From: Atherix ibis
Lineage: Eukaryota; Arthropoda; Insecta; Diptera; Athericidae
DNA length: 64,000 nt
Direction of reading: 5' to 3'
Assembly (NCBI GenBank): GCA_958298945.1
Contig: OY282605.1
Span: 24,592,811 to 24,656,810 of the forward strand
In this document: in pieces, positions 1-10,578 of the stretch
Layout of the letters: each line of letters starts with the position of its first letter
Position numbering within the stretch: the first letter of the stretch is position 1
Made by a program: the position numbers and the translations under genes
Notes under the pieces: model-generated
Database searches by the model: none
Seen by the model: the letters and a program-made list of their open reading frames with translations, nothing else
Told to the model about the DNA's origin: nothing

Positions 1-560
1 AAAATTCTATCTCCGAAACCTTTGCGAAATGGAACAAAATCGACCCATTTCTTAAACCGATGGTAACTGGGGATAAGAAATGGTTCACATATGATAACAT
101 TGTGAGAAAACGATCGTGGTCAAAATGCGGTGAAGCGGCTCAAACGGTGGTCAAATCAGGACTATCAGCCAGAAAAATTTTGCTGTACATTTGGTGAGAT
201 TAGAAAGGAATCATTACTATGAGCTGCCTTTATATGGCCAAACACTAAATTCGGACCTCTTCTGTCAACAATTGGACTGCTTAAAGCTAGCAAGTGACCA
301 GAAGCGGCCAAAATTAACCAACAAAAGAGGTGTTGTATTCCGTCAGGACAACACCAGGCCACATATGTCTATAGTGACTCGCCAAAAACTCTGGGAGCTT
401 GGTTAAAAAGTTTTGATCCATCCCCCTTATAGTTCGGACTAAAACTTCCTCAGTGATAGAAAATTGGCAAAACCTCGACTAAATGGCTTAGAGTATTGCG
501 GAAGAGTAATGCCAACAAAAAAAAAGACAACATGACAGCTGACAAGTAGTTTAACACAAA
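1..560 (+). mobile_element. Mariner A relic (cecropia/Hsmar-like transposase), cut by window edge
   Basis: Decayed DD34D mariner transposase. From the window start the plus strand reads, with stops and shifts, through 'PFLKPMVTGDKKWFTYDN' (first catalytic Asp block), 'SWSKCGEAAQT', 'LPLYGQTLNSDLFCQQLD', 'GVVFRQDNTRPH' (second Asp block) and 'LMHPPYSSD' just before the third Asp. The order and spacing are those of cecropia/Hsmar-type mariners. The N-terminus lies outside the window and I see no intact 3' TIR before the next element begins near 560. The same family recurs at about 22.8-23.45 kb and 49.5-50.3 kb. It encodes no functional product. Confidence 0.8.
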
Positions 561-1055
561 ATATCAAAACAGTTCTGTTCAGAGTCCAGTAACATTAATG
601 CGGCACCGTGGTCAGGAATTGAATATTTTGGAAAGCTCTCTACAGCGTATTCTCACGAAAGATTTGCATCTTCATGCTTCCAAAGTTCAATTGACCAAAG
701 ACCTGAAGCGAATCAAATTCGTCGAATGGATTATGGAACAACAACAAGTGGATGCTGATTTTTCGAACAAAACCATCTTCAGCGATGGGACTCACTTCCA
801 TCTTGATGGCTGCGTTAATAAACAAAATTATCGTATTTGGGGTTCAGAAAATCCACACGTTATTGTTAAGAAACAAAAGTTCCACAACGTGTGGTGCGGA
901 TTTTTGGGCTGAAGACCATTCTTCTTCAAAAAATGCAGCTGGTCAGGCAATAACAGTTAGTGGTGTTATGATAATCCAGTTTTTATTTACCTAAATTGCA
1001 AGATATGGATGTGGACAACATGTGGTTTCAACAAGACGATTTCAAATTGGCTTTT
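560..1055 (+). mobile_element. Family F Tc1/mariner-superfamily transposase relic
   Basis: Plus-strand fragment of a DDE transposase. The clearest stretch is the frame at 598-912, with 'TIFSDGTHFHLDG' (first catalytic Asp block), 'NKQNYRIWGSENPHVIV' and 'NVWCGF'. A frame shift leads to 'AAGQAITVSGVM', and near 1020 to a degraded second-Asp block ('MWFQQ...'). This is the family that recurs at 21.8-22.8, 29.8-30.1, 35.2-36.6, 53.97-54.33, 56.0-56.9, 59.0-59.8 and 60.3-61.2 kb. The C-terminus is replaced abruptly by the 3' part of a different mariner (B), so the locus is a mosaic. A motif 'gacagctgac' near 535, upstream of the coding part, resembles sequence flanking other F copies. Confidence 0.75.
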
Positions 1056-1309
1056 GCCACATAATTACGCCCCCCTGCTCTCGCATCGTTGCTTGTGCGT
1101 GAATTTTTGGCCAAAAACAACATACTAATAATGCCGCAACCACCGGATTCCCTAGATCTGGCCCCCTGTGACTATTACTAGTTCCCGAAACTGAAGAGCC
1201 CCATGAAAGGACGACGCTACGCTACGATTGAGGAGATAAAGACGGCATCGAAGGAGGAGCTGAACAAGATCACAAAAAATGATTCGCGATACTTTTTGAA
1301 CAGATCTCG
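1056..1309 (+). mobile_element. Mariner B 3'-end fragment
   Basis: Matches the 3' part of the B copy at 48,556-49,416: the coding remnants for 'FGQKQH', 'PQPPDSLDLAPCDY' (third Asp block, frame-shifted) and 'MKGRRYATIEEIKTA', followed by the inverted terminal sequence ending at 1309 with TA. It joins directly to the F relic on its left with no B 5' half, so either a partial element inserted or intervening DNA was deleted. Confidence 0.75.
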
Positions 1310-1479
1310 TATAGAAGGAGAAGTTGAGGGTAGTTTTTAAACAAGCAGATTGCTATAAGTCGAAATGCGAGTATGAAACTTTTTATAACGAGACAAAGTC
1401 ACATCTTTTTTTTAGAGGGAACTTTCTTACAAATGTTTTAACTAACCGCTGCAGCTATCCTACAGATTATTTTCGTACA

Positions 1480-1610
1480 GTTTTTGGGGCAGTTCCAGTA
1501 GTTTTCGGGAATTTGCATAGATCATGCCCAATGGTGGGGTTCGAACTCATGACCCCCGGGATGCTATCCCAGTACGCTGAAGACTGTGATACAGAGTCGA
1601 TATGAATAAT
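1480..1610 (-). repeat. tRNA-like (SINE-type) remnant
   Basis: On the minus strand, a B-box-like 'AGTTCGAACCCC' (about 1537-1548) follows an A-box-like 'CAGCGTACTGG' (1569-1579), with a 'GGGATAGCATCCCGGGGGTC' segment between. The two boxes are only about 21 bp apart, shorter than in a tRNA gene, so this is not a functional tRNA. I see no clean poly-A tail or TSD. It is best read as a degenerate tRNA-derived SINE head. Between 1310 and 1480 and between 1610 and 1900 I see nothing else recognisable. Confidence 0.4.
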
Positions 1611-1902
1611 ACTATTTTGAACATAAAAAGCGGCATCGATAATTTATTTGAAGTATTTTTCATTGAGGCGATTGCATTCGACAGGAATTGGACTCTAAGC
1701 GGTAAGCTCTTATTGGTTTTAGTAGCCAATATGGATTTACAGTTTAGAGTTTTGGTGCTTAAAGTATAGTTGTACATTGTATAAGAGTATTTTACTGTCT
1801 CTTGTAAGATTTAAACGACAGAGGGTAAAAGTTACGTAGACACATTCAAAACCAATTTAGGAGAATTTGAATTTGGACTTAGTAGTTAATGGTGTTATGA
1901 TA

Positions 1903-2470
1903 TTGGGTTGTTCAGAAAGTAATTTCGTTTCATTATGATTCCATTGAAATCCCACAAAACAGATAGCATAACATTTTTTTGATGAATATTGGCTTTCGAA
2001 GTGCTTTGAGCCAATTCATCTCTTCTACTCCAAAATCTTTTACGCTTAACATTGTTGTAGACGATCCATTTCTTGTCTCCAGTGATGATACACTTCAAAA
2101 ATGGACCATTTTCTTGGCGTTTGAGAAGCAAATCACAAAACGTCAATGTGACGGTACAATTTTTTTCCGTAAAAAGATGAGGAACCCATATGTCGAGTTT
2201 TGAGATTAAACCTAGCCGTTTCAAATGATTGATAAATTTATTTTGTCTTCATCAGCTTCAGCTGGCCTTCCAGAACGTGGTGCATATTCGAGATCAAAAT
2301 TGCCGGTGCCGGATCAAAATTTGGCCAACTAGTTTTGACACTGGCGCTCACTTAACACATCGTTTCCATACATATCGGATAATTTTTTTCTTGCTTGAAC
2401 AGTATTTTTATCTTTTCTACAGTAAAAAAATTGATATATGCCGAAAATGCTTTTTCCATATTTAAAAGAG
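1903..2470 (-). mobile_element. Mariner relic with TIR TTGGGTTGTTCAGAAAGTAA
   Basis: Starts after TA at 1901-1902 with a terminal sequence typical of mariners. The minus-strand frame at 1895-2224 gives 'LISKLDIWVPHLFTEKN', 'LLLKRQENGPFLKCIITGDK' (first Asp block), 'VYNNVKRKRFWSRRDE' and 'VMLSVLWDFNGI'. Upstream on the minus strand, 'GRPAEADEDKI'-like sequence (about 2235-2290) is the linker after the helix-turn-helix. The second half of the transposase, with the second and third Asp, is missing, so this is an internally deleted copy. The right end is not clearly defined. Confidence 0.75.
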
Positions 2471-2506
2471 TATCAACCTTTTTAACTCTTAAAAATTTAT
2501 ATATAT

Positions 2507-2546
2507 TATGTCAGCTGTCAAAATATGTATTTTGACAGCTAACATA
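2507..2546. repeat. Near-perfect 19-bp inverted repeat (2-nt loop)
   Basis: Arms 2507-2525 and 2528-2546 pair over 19 bp with one mismatch around a TG loop; the core is 'CAGCTGTCAAAATA'. It sits directly left of the 8-bp-TSD transposon. A related string 'CAACTGTCAAAATACATATG' occurs to the right of that transposon near 4100. It may be a small palindromic MITE or the collapsed ends of a transposon. Confidence 0.7.
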
Positions 2547-2560
2547 ACAAGGCTTGCTAT

Positions 2561-4068
2561 GTCAGCTGCTTAGATTAAAGAATACCTGAATAGGCCCCTA
2601 CCGTATATGTATACGCATTTTTGTGTCCAAATTATTACAAAGGGATATTCTTGTCAAAATGTTTTTATGTAGACATGACACCCACTACCATCTAGTTATC
2701 GTTATAGAAATTTATTGAATTGCAAAAGAATAATTTATATTCATTTTAATTCACTTATTGGAAACAAAAATACAATTTAAATACAACAATAGGCAATATT
2801 TATTTTTTGTACAATCTTTTTTAAGGTTTATTATTTATTTCGTAAATATGAATCAAACATAAAGCGCCTCAATTTTGTAGACTTTCGGAGAGTTTTAAAA
2901 CGAGCCATTCTGCATGAAAGTGGAGACTTAAGAGCTATTCTTGTCATTTGTGAAGTTTTATATTGGTACATCGAAAAGTGCAATTAAAAGTTGTTTTTTT
3001 TTACATATTTACAAGTTTTTACGAAAAAGTAAGTATTTTTATAAATAGTTATATTTTTGATAAAACTTAATACGAAGTTTTTATTTCAGAAAATTAAGAA
3101 ATTTATTAGAAATTGCTAGAAATTTGCCGAAAAGAGGAAACTGGGAATTTCTTTCTTTCGGTAAGTTGACATTTGCATTTTTACTACAGAAATTAACAAA
3201 AATTTAGTTTATAATGTGTTTAGATGGTTTTGAATGATTTATTTTATCCAAAAAGTGGTCAAAAAGTGAAAAGTTCGGCATTGAATAAATGTAAACAAAT
3301 CCGATGTTGTCAGTTCAATGTTTACCAGAAAATAGTTCAGTGCCGGTGTACGTAAAGTGTATGTCAGAAAGTTTAAGGGACCGAATTTTTCAGTCTATTT
3401 TTCATTGCTGTTTTCATTGTGTTAAAATAAATAAAGTATATTCTTCAGTAGGCTTATTATTTAAATAAATTTGTTTTGCTTGCTCTATTAGACCATATTA
3501 TACGTGTAATGCATTTACTACATAATATTGTTTACTTTTTTTTTAGAATATTAGTTATTAATTTTTTAAGTACATTAAATTTTGCATCTTGTAATTTAGT
3601 TTTAAAGCATTTCTTTTAATTTTGTATACGATTAACTTCTTATTGTGCACATAATTGCTTTCATATAATCAAATAACTTACAAATCATATTTTAAATACT
3701 CTTCCCCACTTAAAAAATTCTGTTTTAATAAATAATAATAAATGAAATAAAAATACATAATAAATAAATAAATATTTTTAAAAAAAATACTGTGTTTTAT
3801 TGCATATTTACAAAACTAATTCCATCAAATAACAAGACCTGCAATATTAAAAAATCTGCTTCTTCACGCATAAATGATATCACATATGAAAAATGGTTTT
3901 AAACGAACCGCTTCAATCGCATACAGAACTTTTAAATTGGCCCCCAATGGTTTACGCCGTTTCTGTTGTATTGCATGTGTGTGCGTTCAATGAATGTATT
4001 GCCAACAAAATTTGGACAGAATTTTTAGTAGAGGCCTATCCAATTCTTCTATAATCTAAGGTCAGCTG
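2561..4068. mobile_element. Non-autonomous DNA transposon, 8-bp TSD, copy 1
   Basis: The element spans 2569-4060 (1492 bp), flanked by a perfect 8-bp direct duplication, gtcagctg, at 2561-2568 and 4061-4068. Its ends are imperfect inverted repeats of about 30 bp, starting CTTAGATTAAAGAA on the left and CTTAGATTATAGAA as the reverse complement of the right end. There is no long ORF. A second copy lies at 61,302-63,691 with a different 8-bp TSD. Splice-like signals shared by both copies (acceptor near 3089, donor near 3160) suggest descent from an autonomous element with an intron. An 8-bp TSD fits hAT, P or Merlin superfamilies, but the termini match none that I recognise. Confidence 0.8.
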
Positions 4069-4169
4069 TCATTAATATGATCAAGCCTTTCTATATCAAC
4101 TGTCAAAATACATATGATTATGCGGCTTAAGTGTGAAGTTGGTTGTGAAAAAATACAATTAAGTCTTCT

Positions 4170-4207
4170 GTTGGCAAACAACGAAATTACTTTCCAGAGA
4201 ACCCAAT
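4170..4207. repeat. Solo mariner terminal sequence
   Basis: The string 'AACGAAATTACTTTCCAGAG' followed by AACCCAATA is the reverse complement of a TTGGGTT...GAAAGTAATTTCG mariner terminus, as at 1903. No transposase is attached. It is probably the remaining end of a deleted copy. Confidence 0.55.
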
Positions 4208-4312
4208 AATATACCATACAGCCCGCGACACATTTACTTCTTTCGTGCATTTTAGGTCTACAAAAAAAAATCCATAAATATGGATACTCAATAAGGATTT
4301 CTATAAAAAAAA

Positions 4313-5140
4313 TCTATATATATAAAAATGAATGTCCGTTTTTGTGTGAGGCTTATAGACTCGAAAACTATGCATAAAATCATACTGCACCATCATACCA
4401 ATTTGTTCATTGAGTCTTGAGAATTGTTTCTATATAGTTCCGACACCCCTCCGGTAGGTGGTGGTAGCTGTATATGCCAATTTTCAAACACATTAGCTGT
4501 ATTCAATTGGGGAAAGTTTCCTACTGTGCAGTACTTGTAGCTGTCATCATCTACTGTACCTCGAACAAACGAGTAGATTGTCGCAGTAGTTGCGCATACT
4601 ATTAGGGGTGGGGAAATTTTAGTTCCCGAACTGGAAATAGATGGCTTAGCGGGTTCGTTGGTTATGTTGAAGCGTCAGATTTTTGTTTTTATTGTTCATG
4701 TTTGCGTAAAATCAGTGTTTATTGTTTATGTGTGAATAAACTCAGTATTTTTGTTGACTATTTTGAGGTTATATTTTACTGCTGTCAGTAAATTGTCCAT
4801 TTTATTGAGAATCTACTGCGAACTACTGCACAGTAGCAAAATAGGTCCAATCGAATACAGCTAAAAACAGAAATTTAAGTATTAGTAGAACTGTTTGTAT
4901 TCCAATTTTTCAACAATAATGCATCATATTTTGCATTTAGATTTTTAGTGCACACTGTTTAGGAACACCAAAGTAATTTTGAGGTTAGTTATCATTTCAA
5001 GAACGGCAATCGGTTAGCAAAAAAACTCAAGAGATGTAAAATTGTTCAATTATTTTATATCTACTAATGGCATAAACCAAAAAAATATGTTTTAATTTTA
5101 ATTGAATAAGGCCGAGCAACGCCGGGCAACGGGTAGCTAG
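4313..5140 (+). mobile_element. Non-autonomous Helitron
   Basis: The 5' terminus TCTATATATATAAAAATGAA begins at 4313 after an A. The 3' terminus at 5110-5140 has the GC-rich 'GCCGAGCAACGCCGGGCAAC' run and ends CTAG at 5137-5140, followed by T. So the element is inserted between A and T without duplication, as Helitrons are. The 5' TATATATAAAAATGAATGT and 3' CAACG-rich ends are typical of insect Helitrons. There is no Rep/helicase ORF. A MITE (4496-4861) is nested inside; without it the Helitron is about 460 bp. Confidence 0.85.
4496..4861. mobile_element. TA-flanked MITE, copy 1 (nested in Helitron)
   Basis: Inverted termini GCTGTATTC...GAATACAGC are flanked by TA on both sides. The TIR extends about 40 bp inwards (CTACTGTGCAGTA-type sequence). 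A second copy at 29,162-29,486 shares the internal text 'GGGTTCGTTGGTTATGTTGA' and 'TTTATGTGTGAATAAACTC'. The TA target points to mobilisation by a Tc1/mariner transposase. There is no coding capacity. Confidence 0.85.
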
Positions 5141-7110
5141 TTGCATATAAAAAACTAAAAAATCACCAGCAGTAAAGGTAATTCACATTAAAATAAACGA
5201 TTTTAAAAAAAAAAAATTTCTGTAATAATTTGCTAAACATGGTAATAAAGACTTTCAATGTCAGCGCTATCTTTTACGTACATACGACTAAAGAAAATTG
5301 AAAATATAATAAAAATGTTACATTAAACACCCACACAATATCGACTTATTTTTATAAGTCTAGCTATATTTTTAGATGTAATAAAAATAAGGTGATTGTA
5401 ATGAAAATTAATACCTTTTGATTGTATAAAGTAAATATTTATAATATGAAAATGAAGATGGGGAAGAGTAAAGCGTAATTCATTGCGGGATTATCTTATT
5501 TGGATAGATATTTTTTTTTTTTTTATAATCAGTAAGAATTCGAACATACAACAATTTTTATTTATAATATAATAAAAAAAACAGAGTATTTCTCTCAAGT
5601 AGTTAAATTGAGTTTTATGAAAGTAAATCATTCCTTATTTTTATGGCAAAATGAATATTTTTCAATTATCACAATTCAAAAATGGATAGGCTTTTGGATG
5701 AGAACTTTATGATACATAAAATACCTCAATTATCCTCCAAAAAGAAAAAAACCGCTGGATATACTTCGATTTCAATTAAGATAAGAGCGCACAAAAAATT
5801 TCACACAATTTATCGTATTCACTGGAATAGAATAAATCAATTCTAGCAGAAGAACAACAGGTGCTCTGTCGGTTAGAGTTCATAAAGGATTTATGCAAAT
5901 TGCTCGTTAGGCCATTGCATGTGCTTATTTATTCGTCCGCCTTCTATGGATGTCCTTTACTGTTTTATAGTCGTTAATGAGTTCGATAATTTTCCAAAGC
6001 TACAAAAATATCATAAAATCCTTTATAACATGTAAAGTGCAATATAAAATCATGCATTTAACTGAACGATTTTTTTTATGATACAATCAATAAAATTGAC
6101 TTTGTTCAGAAGGAAAAAATAGATACTTTTGCTACCTTCTAGTATCTGTACAATAATTTATAATAAAAGATTATGAGCCACAATGAGCTTTTTATATTCT
6201 ATAGAATTTCCGGAAAAAAAAATTGAAAATAATCGAAAATATCTGTCGGTAGATTCAATAACTTATTATTCATTAGATGTAATCAATCATTGTGAACAAG
6301 GACGGAGAGTTATTTGTGTATTCTTATTGAATGTAATAATACCAGAAGAATTTACCATTTATTACACCTGACAGGATTTATGACACTGGATTATTCTATT
6401 TTAGTACTAAAAATCGATAAATACTTATAAATGAGTAAATAAAAAATAATACACTATAAATAATCTTTTTGTTATGTGGTTTGCTGTAATTATTTTTGGT
6501 AAAAGAAAGGCATTTTCTCTATTATTGGGGAAAAATTTAAGTTATTATCATTAAAAAAATATATATTATTTAGTAAGTGGCATGGTAATTTGTTCTATTA
6601 ACTTAAGTTTTATGATAATAATATTGGTGATACTAAATATAAATTAATAAACTTAACACGAGGGAAAAAATCATTATTTTTAATCGTTTTAATTTTTTTT
6701 TTGAAGGACTTAATCAAATCAAAAAATAAATAGAAGAATTTAGGTCAAGTCATTTATTATAAATTTCTGTTTAAATAAAACAATTTTTTGATAATAATTC
6801 GATAAGTTCTATCTCAGACATAACCCTTCTTAGCTGATAAGATAGTAAAAGAAAATTACTATTTTTAGAATAAATTTTATCAGATTATTATTCTATGTTT
6901 TTTGATGTCTTGTATACAATATAATTAAGAAGGACATCTTGTCCAACTAAATCGAAAACGATTAAATCGCTTAAAGATTAGTTTTTCTAAAAAAAATTTC
7001 CTCAAAAAACGAAACCCAATTTTTGGTTAAATTTTCATTCTTAGATAAACTATAATTTTTATTGTAATATATTTAAAACTTTTTTTTTTAAGCTGAAATT
7101 CCGGTTTTTT
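5141..7110. other. AT-rich segment without recognised gene
   Basis: About 2 kb of AT-rich sequence. The longest open frame (6183-6371, plus, 62 codons) has no recognisable motif and low-complexity composition. A more mixed-composition stretch at 5860-5960 contains an octamer ATGCAAAT. I see no TIR, TSD or tail structure. Confidence 0.5.
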
Positions 7111-7150
7111 TTTAATAGAAAGCAAAAACAAATTTATTCAAAGTACTTGC
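7111..7150 (-). repeat. Mariner C 3'-end scrap
   Basis: The sequence 'AATAGAAAGCAAAAACAAAT' followed by TTATTCAAAGTACTTGCC reproduces the 3' end of the Mos1-like transposase (stop codon and the last residues GKYFE) seen in the full copies. Nothing upstream of it survives, so it is a truncated copy immediately left of the next element. Confidence 0.6.
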
Positions 7151-7159
7151 CGTTTGTTA

Positions 7160-8454
7160 AATAAATTGGACAATATAAACCTCAAAGAAATGTGCTTTCA
7201 GCAGAATCGTAACATACCAGGTGTATAAGCTTAAATCCGCTGTTTTGTTGGTTAAAAAAACACACGTTTTCATAGGAAGTAAAAGCAAATTTATTCAAAA
7301 TACTTTCCCTCACTAGCTACACATTTTTTCCATCTCTCGGACAATTTGTGGATACCACGCCAAAAAAATTCCTTCTCTTTCGAGGGAAACCACTCATCAA
7401 GGCATTTTCGGACGTCTTCGTAAAAATCGAAGTGCTGCTGAGCGAGCGCGTGGCCCATTGACGAAAACAGGTGGTAGTTGGAAGGGGCCAGGTTTGGTGA
7501 ATAAGCCGGGTAGGGTAGCACCTCCCAGTTGAGTGTCTCCAAGTAGTTTTGGACCATTTTTTACGTGTGCGATGGTGCGTTGTCGTGGAGGAAAATCAGC
7601 TAGCCATGTCTTTGTTGATAATCCGTAGCGGTGGGCATTGACAGTTTCACGAGGTTTCATCATCTCATAGTAGACGATACCTTGCTGATCCCACCAAACG
7701 CACAGCATCGTCTTCCGTCCGAAGCGATTTGGTCTTGGGGATGATGTTGATGGTTGGCCGGGTTCAACCCACGATTTCTTGTGTTAAGGAATCTCGGAAT
7801 ATATCCAGTTTTTATCGCCTGTCATAATCCGATGCAGGAACGACTTTCTTTTTTGTCTGGCGAGCAAGATTTCGTATGTGTTTTGGTGTCGCTCTATCTG
7901 CGTATCGTTCAATTCATGCAGCACCCATTTTCCGATCCTTTCAATTTTCCCCATGACACGCAGAAGCATGGAAATGGCTAGCTGAGTAACATCCAATTAC
8001 TCCGCGAGCATTTTTTGCGATTGGGTATCGTCTTCGTCCAAAAGAGTCTGCAATTGATGGTCCTCAACCTTCCTTGGCCGATTTTCACGCTTCTTGTCTT
8101 ACGAGTCAAAATTGCCGTCTTTGAACCAATGAAACTAATCTCGGTACGTTGTTTCCGATAAATCACTGTCACCATAGGCCTCCATAAGCATTCGATGCGA
8201 TTCGGCATCCGATTTCTTCAAATTGAAGCAGAAAACCAGAGCTTTCCGCATATGCTCTTTTTCTGGCACAAAACTAAACATGATTACCAAAGGAAAAATG
8301 TATGCTGTTGTACAAAATTGCTGATAATGTGCACTGATTAATGTTGACAGATGTCAAACTCAAAAAAAAAGCTCACTTACACCATCTATGACCAAACAGC
8401 GGATTTAAGCTTATACCCTTGGAATTTTTAATATAAAGGCTCTAGTTTTACTTA
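7160..8454. repeat. Duplicated block: mariner C plus shared flanks (copy 1)
   Basis: The 57 bp left of the mariner (7160-7216, beginning AAATAAATTGGACAATATAA) and about 32 bp right of it (to 8454, ending GCTCTAGTTTTACTTAA) are nearly identical to the flanks of the mariner at 30,216-31,393. Independent transposition would not copy flanks. The block was therefore duplicated as a unit, or both mariners sit at the same site of an older repeat. Confidence 0.8.
7217..8422 (-). mobile_element. Mariner C (Mos1-like, mauritiana type), copy 1, degenerate
   Basis: TIRs CCAGGTGTATAAGCTTAAAT (left) and its complement (right, ending near 8422) bracket a minus-strand transposase. Reading from about 8280 down, the frames contain the N-terminal 'VPEKEHMRKALVF'-type HTH region, 'GKIERIGKWVLHELND', the first Asp block 'RIMTGDKNWIYSE', 'TMLCVWWDQQGIVYYEM', the HDNAP second block, 'LPYPAYSPNLAPSNYHLF' (both Asp of the third block changed to Asn) and the C-terminal 'GKYFE'. 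At least three frame shifts break the ORF. The family is close to Mos1 at nearly every landmark. The replaced catalytic Asp alone would abolish activity. Confidence 0.92.
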
Positions 8455-8930
8455 AAGTCCGGCCATTATAAAAAAAGATATTATAGAATATATAGAACTT
8501 CGTTCACTTGAGCTTTCTGAATAATTTCGATTTGTTAGAAAAATTGCTATAAGTTAAACGTGCCTTCTTGCTGAGAAGCCTTCAATTCCATCAGGACTAA
8601 ATGAAAAAAAATCTATGAACTCCTTCCTCTCAAACACAATCGATTTCACAAAAAAGTTTTTAATACCAATTTTTTACCCAATTTAGATTTATTAAGTTTT
8701 TAATCTAATCTTTTGTTCAAGTTTTTTTTATATCTTTATATTCTGAACAGGCAAGTTAATTTAAAGAATACCAAAATGAACATTAGGCATTTTTTTTTTG
8801 ACGTGCAATAAAAGTTTCAAACTACTCCGATAACTATGCCACCCTACAAAGTGTGATAATTGGCGTTGCGTTGTTGCAGTACGTTGCAAAAAATAGAAAC
8901 AGTAAAATTTGAAGCAATTTTATAATTTTC
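8455..8930. other. AT-rich gap, nothing recognised
   Basis: No ORF, TIR or RNA signal that I can support. Homopolymer-rich A/T sequence. Confidence 0.4.
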
Positions 8931-8939
8931 GTAAAAACG

Positions 8940-10190
8940 CTATAAAAAATTATGACGCCAACATTTTTGAACGAGAGCCCGGTTGAGAGCCAGCACTTTT
9001 TTTTCTATGGTTAAGTTTAATGAATCCAAAAGTTTTTGTTTATGAAAATTTTCGACTAGTCTGTACGGAACATTACTTATTAAGAGCACAAATTTTTCAG
9101 TGCCAAAAAATATTTTTGGAGAGCCTTGAAGCAATTCAAGACAAATTTCGGTCGAGGAGGGGAGAGGCTTTCAAAATAAAAAACTGATGAAAATATGAAA
9201 TGAGTGAGACTCTTGTGTAGATTTGTGAATCTACGAAAAACGATCTCCAACGGTTTTTCTTTTTACAAATTAGTCCTTGAAAGACTCTGAAAAAAGGTTC
9301 CTTGCGTCAGATAGAACATTGCAGACATTAGGACCCCTGTCACACTAACATCTCGAATCAATGAGTTTATTTCCAAAAAAAGATTGATGTAGTTCAACAG
9401 CCATTCAATCCATTCCTCCCCTTTCACACCTACCCCCCACCCTCTCCAACCAACAAAAATTGAAGTTAGTATTTGAAGTTTTTTGTTTGTTTCCAAAGAT
9501 CGAACACCACTTCCAAATGTCGATAACATCCAAAAGATTGTAGCCGAGGACCTGAGGTCGATTCCAAGTGAATGCTTCTATCTAAGTGAAGTACGTCGAG
9601 AAGGATTAAAAAATAATCAGTCTCATTACCTAGTATCCAACGTAGAGTATTTGATTTTTTTTTAAAAGCATTTTTTTTGTGTTTTTTTAATTAGGTTTAT
9701 TAGTTCAAACTAGTATGTGAAAATTTTTGGTAAAGACTAGTACATCTACGAAAATAATCAATTATACTTCATCGCATACACGAATTTTTGGAATGTAAAA
9801 AATACTGCATCGTATTAGTCATGCTGCCTCTTAACTCATTTTTGGAAGTCCGAGAAACAGTGGGAGAAGTCTTTAATATCCTGGAGGTTCTGTAGGGTAT
9901 TTTTTGATCTTAGACCATATAAAAAAGTTTACATGGACTCTAATGATATAAATATGAAGATTGAGGAGCTATAAAAATTTCTTGTGAGGTCAGACCGTCT
10001 ATCCCTAATCATTCGGCTCCTTCCATTAACGAGTTTCCGTTAACAGGAATTCTTCTGGTTCTCAGCAACTTTATTCACCCGACCAAAGTTCTTGCAAGTT
10101 GATTAGAAAAATACTTGAAAAGGCATCTTCTTGGTATTATCTGACCAATGGAACTACTGTGAAAAGGATACCATAAATATATAAAAATAA
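8940..10190 (+). mobile_element. Mariner G debris (very degenerate)
   Basis: The plus strand carries scattered matches to a mariner transposase related to the copy at 20.09-20.79 kb. At 9110-9200 there is a 'LK.F......GRGG..SK.KTDENMK.VR'-like trace of the linker 'GRPSTSKTDENV'. At 9830-9870 a 'HFWKSEKQWEKS'-like repeat of that N-terminal block appears. At 10,060-10,170 there is 'LFTRPKFLQ' then 'LKRHLLGII.PMELLQKGYHK', a C-terminal trace. No TIRs are visible and stops are frequent. Assignment rests mainly on similarity to the better copy at 20 kb. Confidence 0.4.
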
Positions 10191-10578
10191 ACTAAATTCA
10201 TTACTTGTTCAAAAAATTAATCAAAACTTATTGAAAATATTTCCAGTTGATTTGATGCGTTGGCACATTTAAGAAAATTATCCAATCAAAAGAGGAGTTT
10301 CCATAATATTTATTTATTTATTTCATTTAACAATATTTTTCTATTCAAATTCATACAATATGGAAAAGTTCTTCCAAGAAAATATATTCGAAAATTCGTA
10401 ATGAAATCATCTGCGGAAATTCACAATATCTTTTTATAACTCAATCGCACATATGAGGGTAATTTTTAATAATTCTGCTCTATTATCAATAAGGAGTTGA
10501 ATGGTATTCGAATATTCTATTTTAGATTGAATATCAATATGAGGGTGGTTTCATTTTTATTTTACCAAATAAATATAT

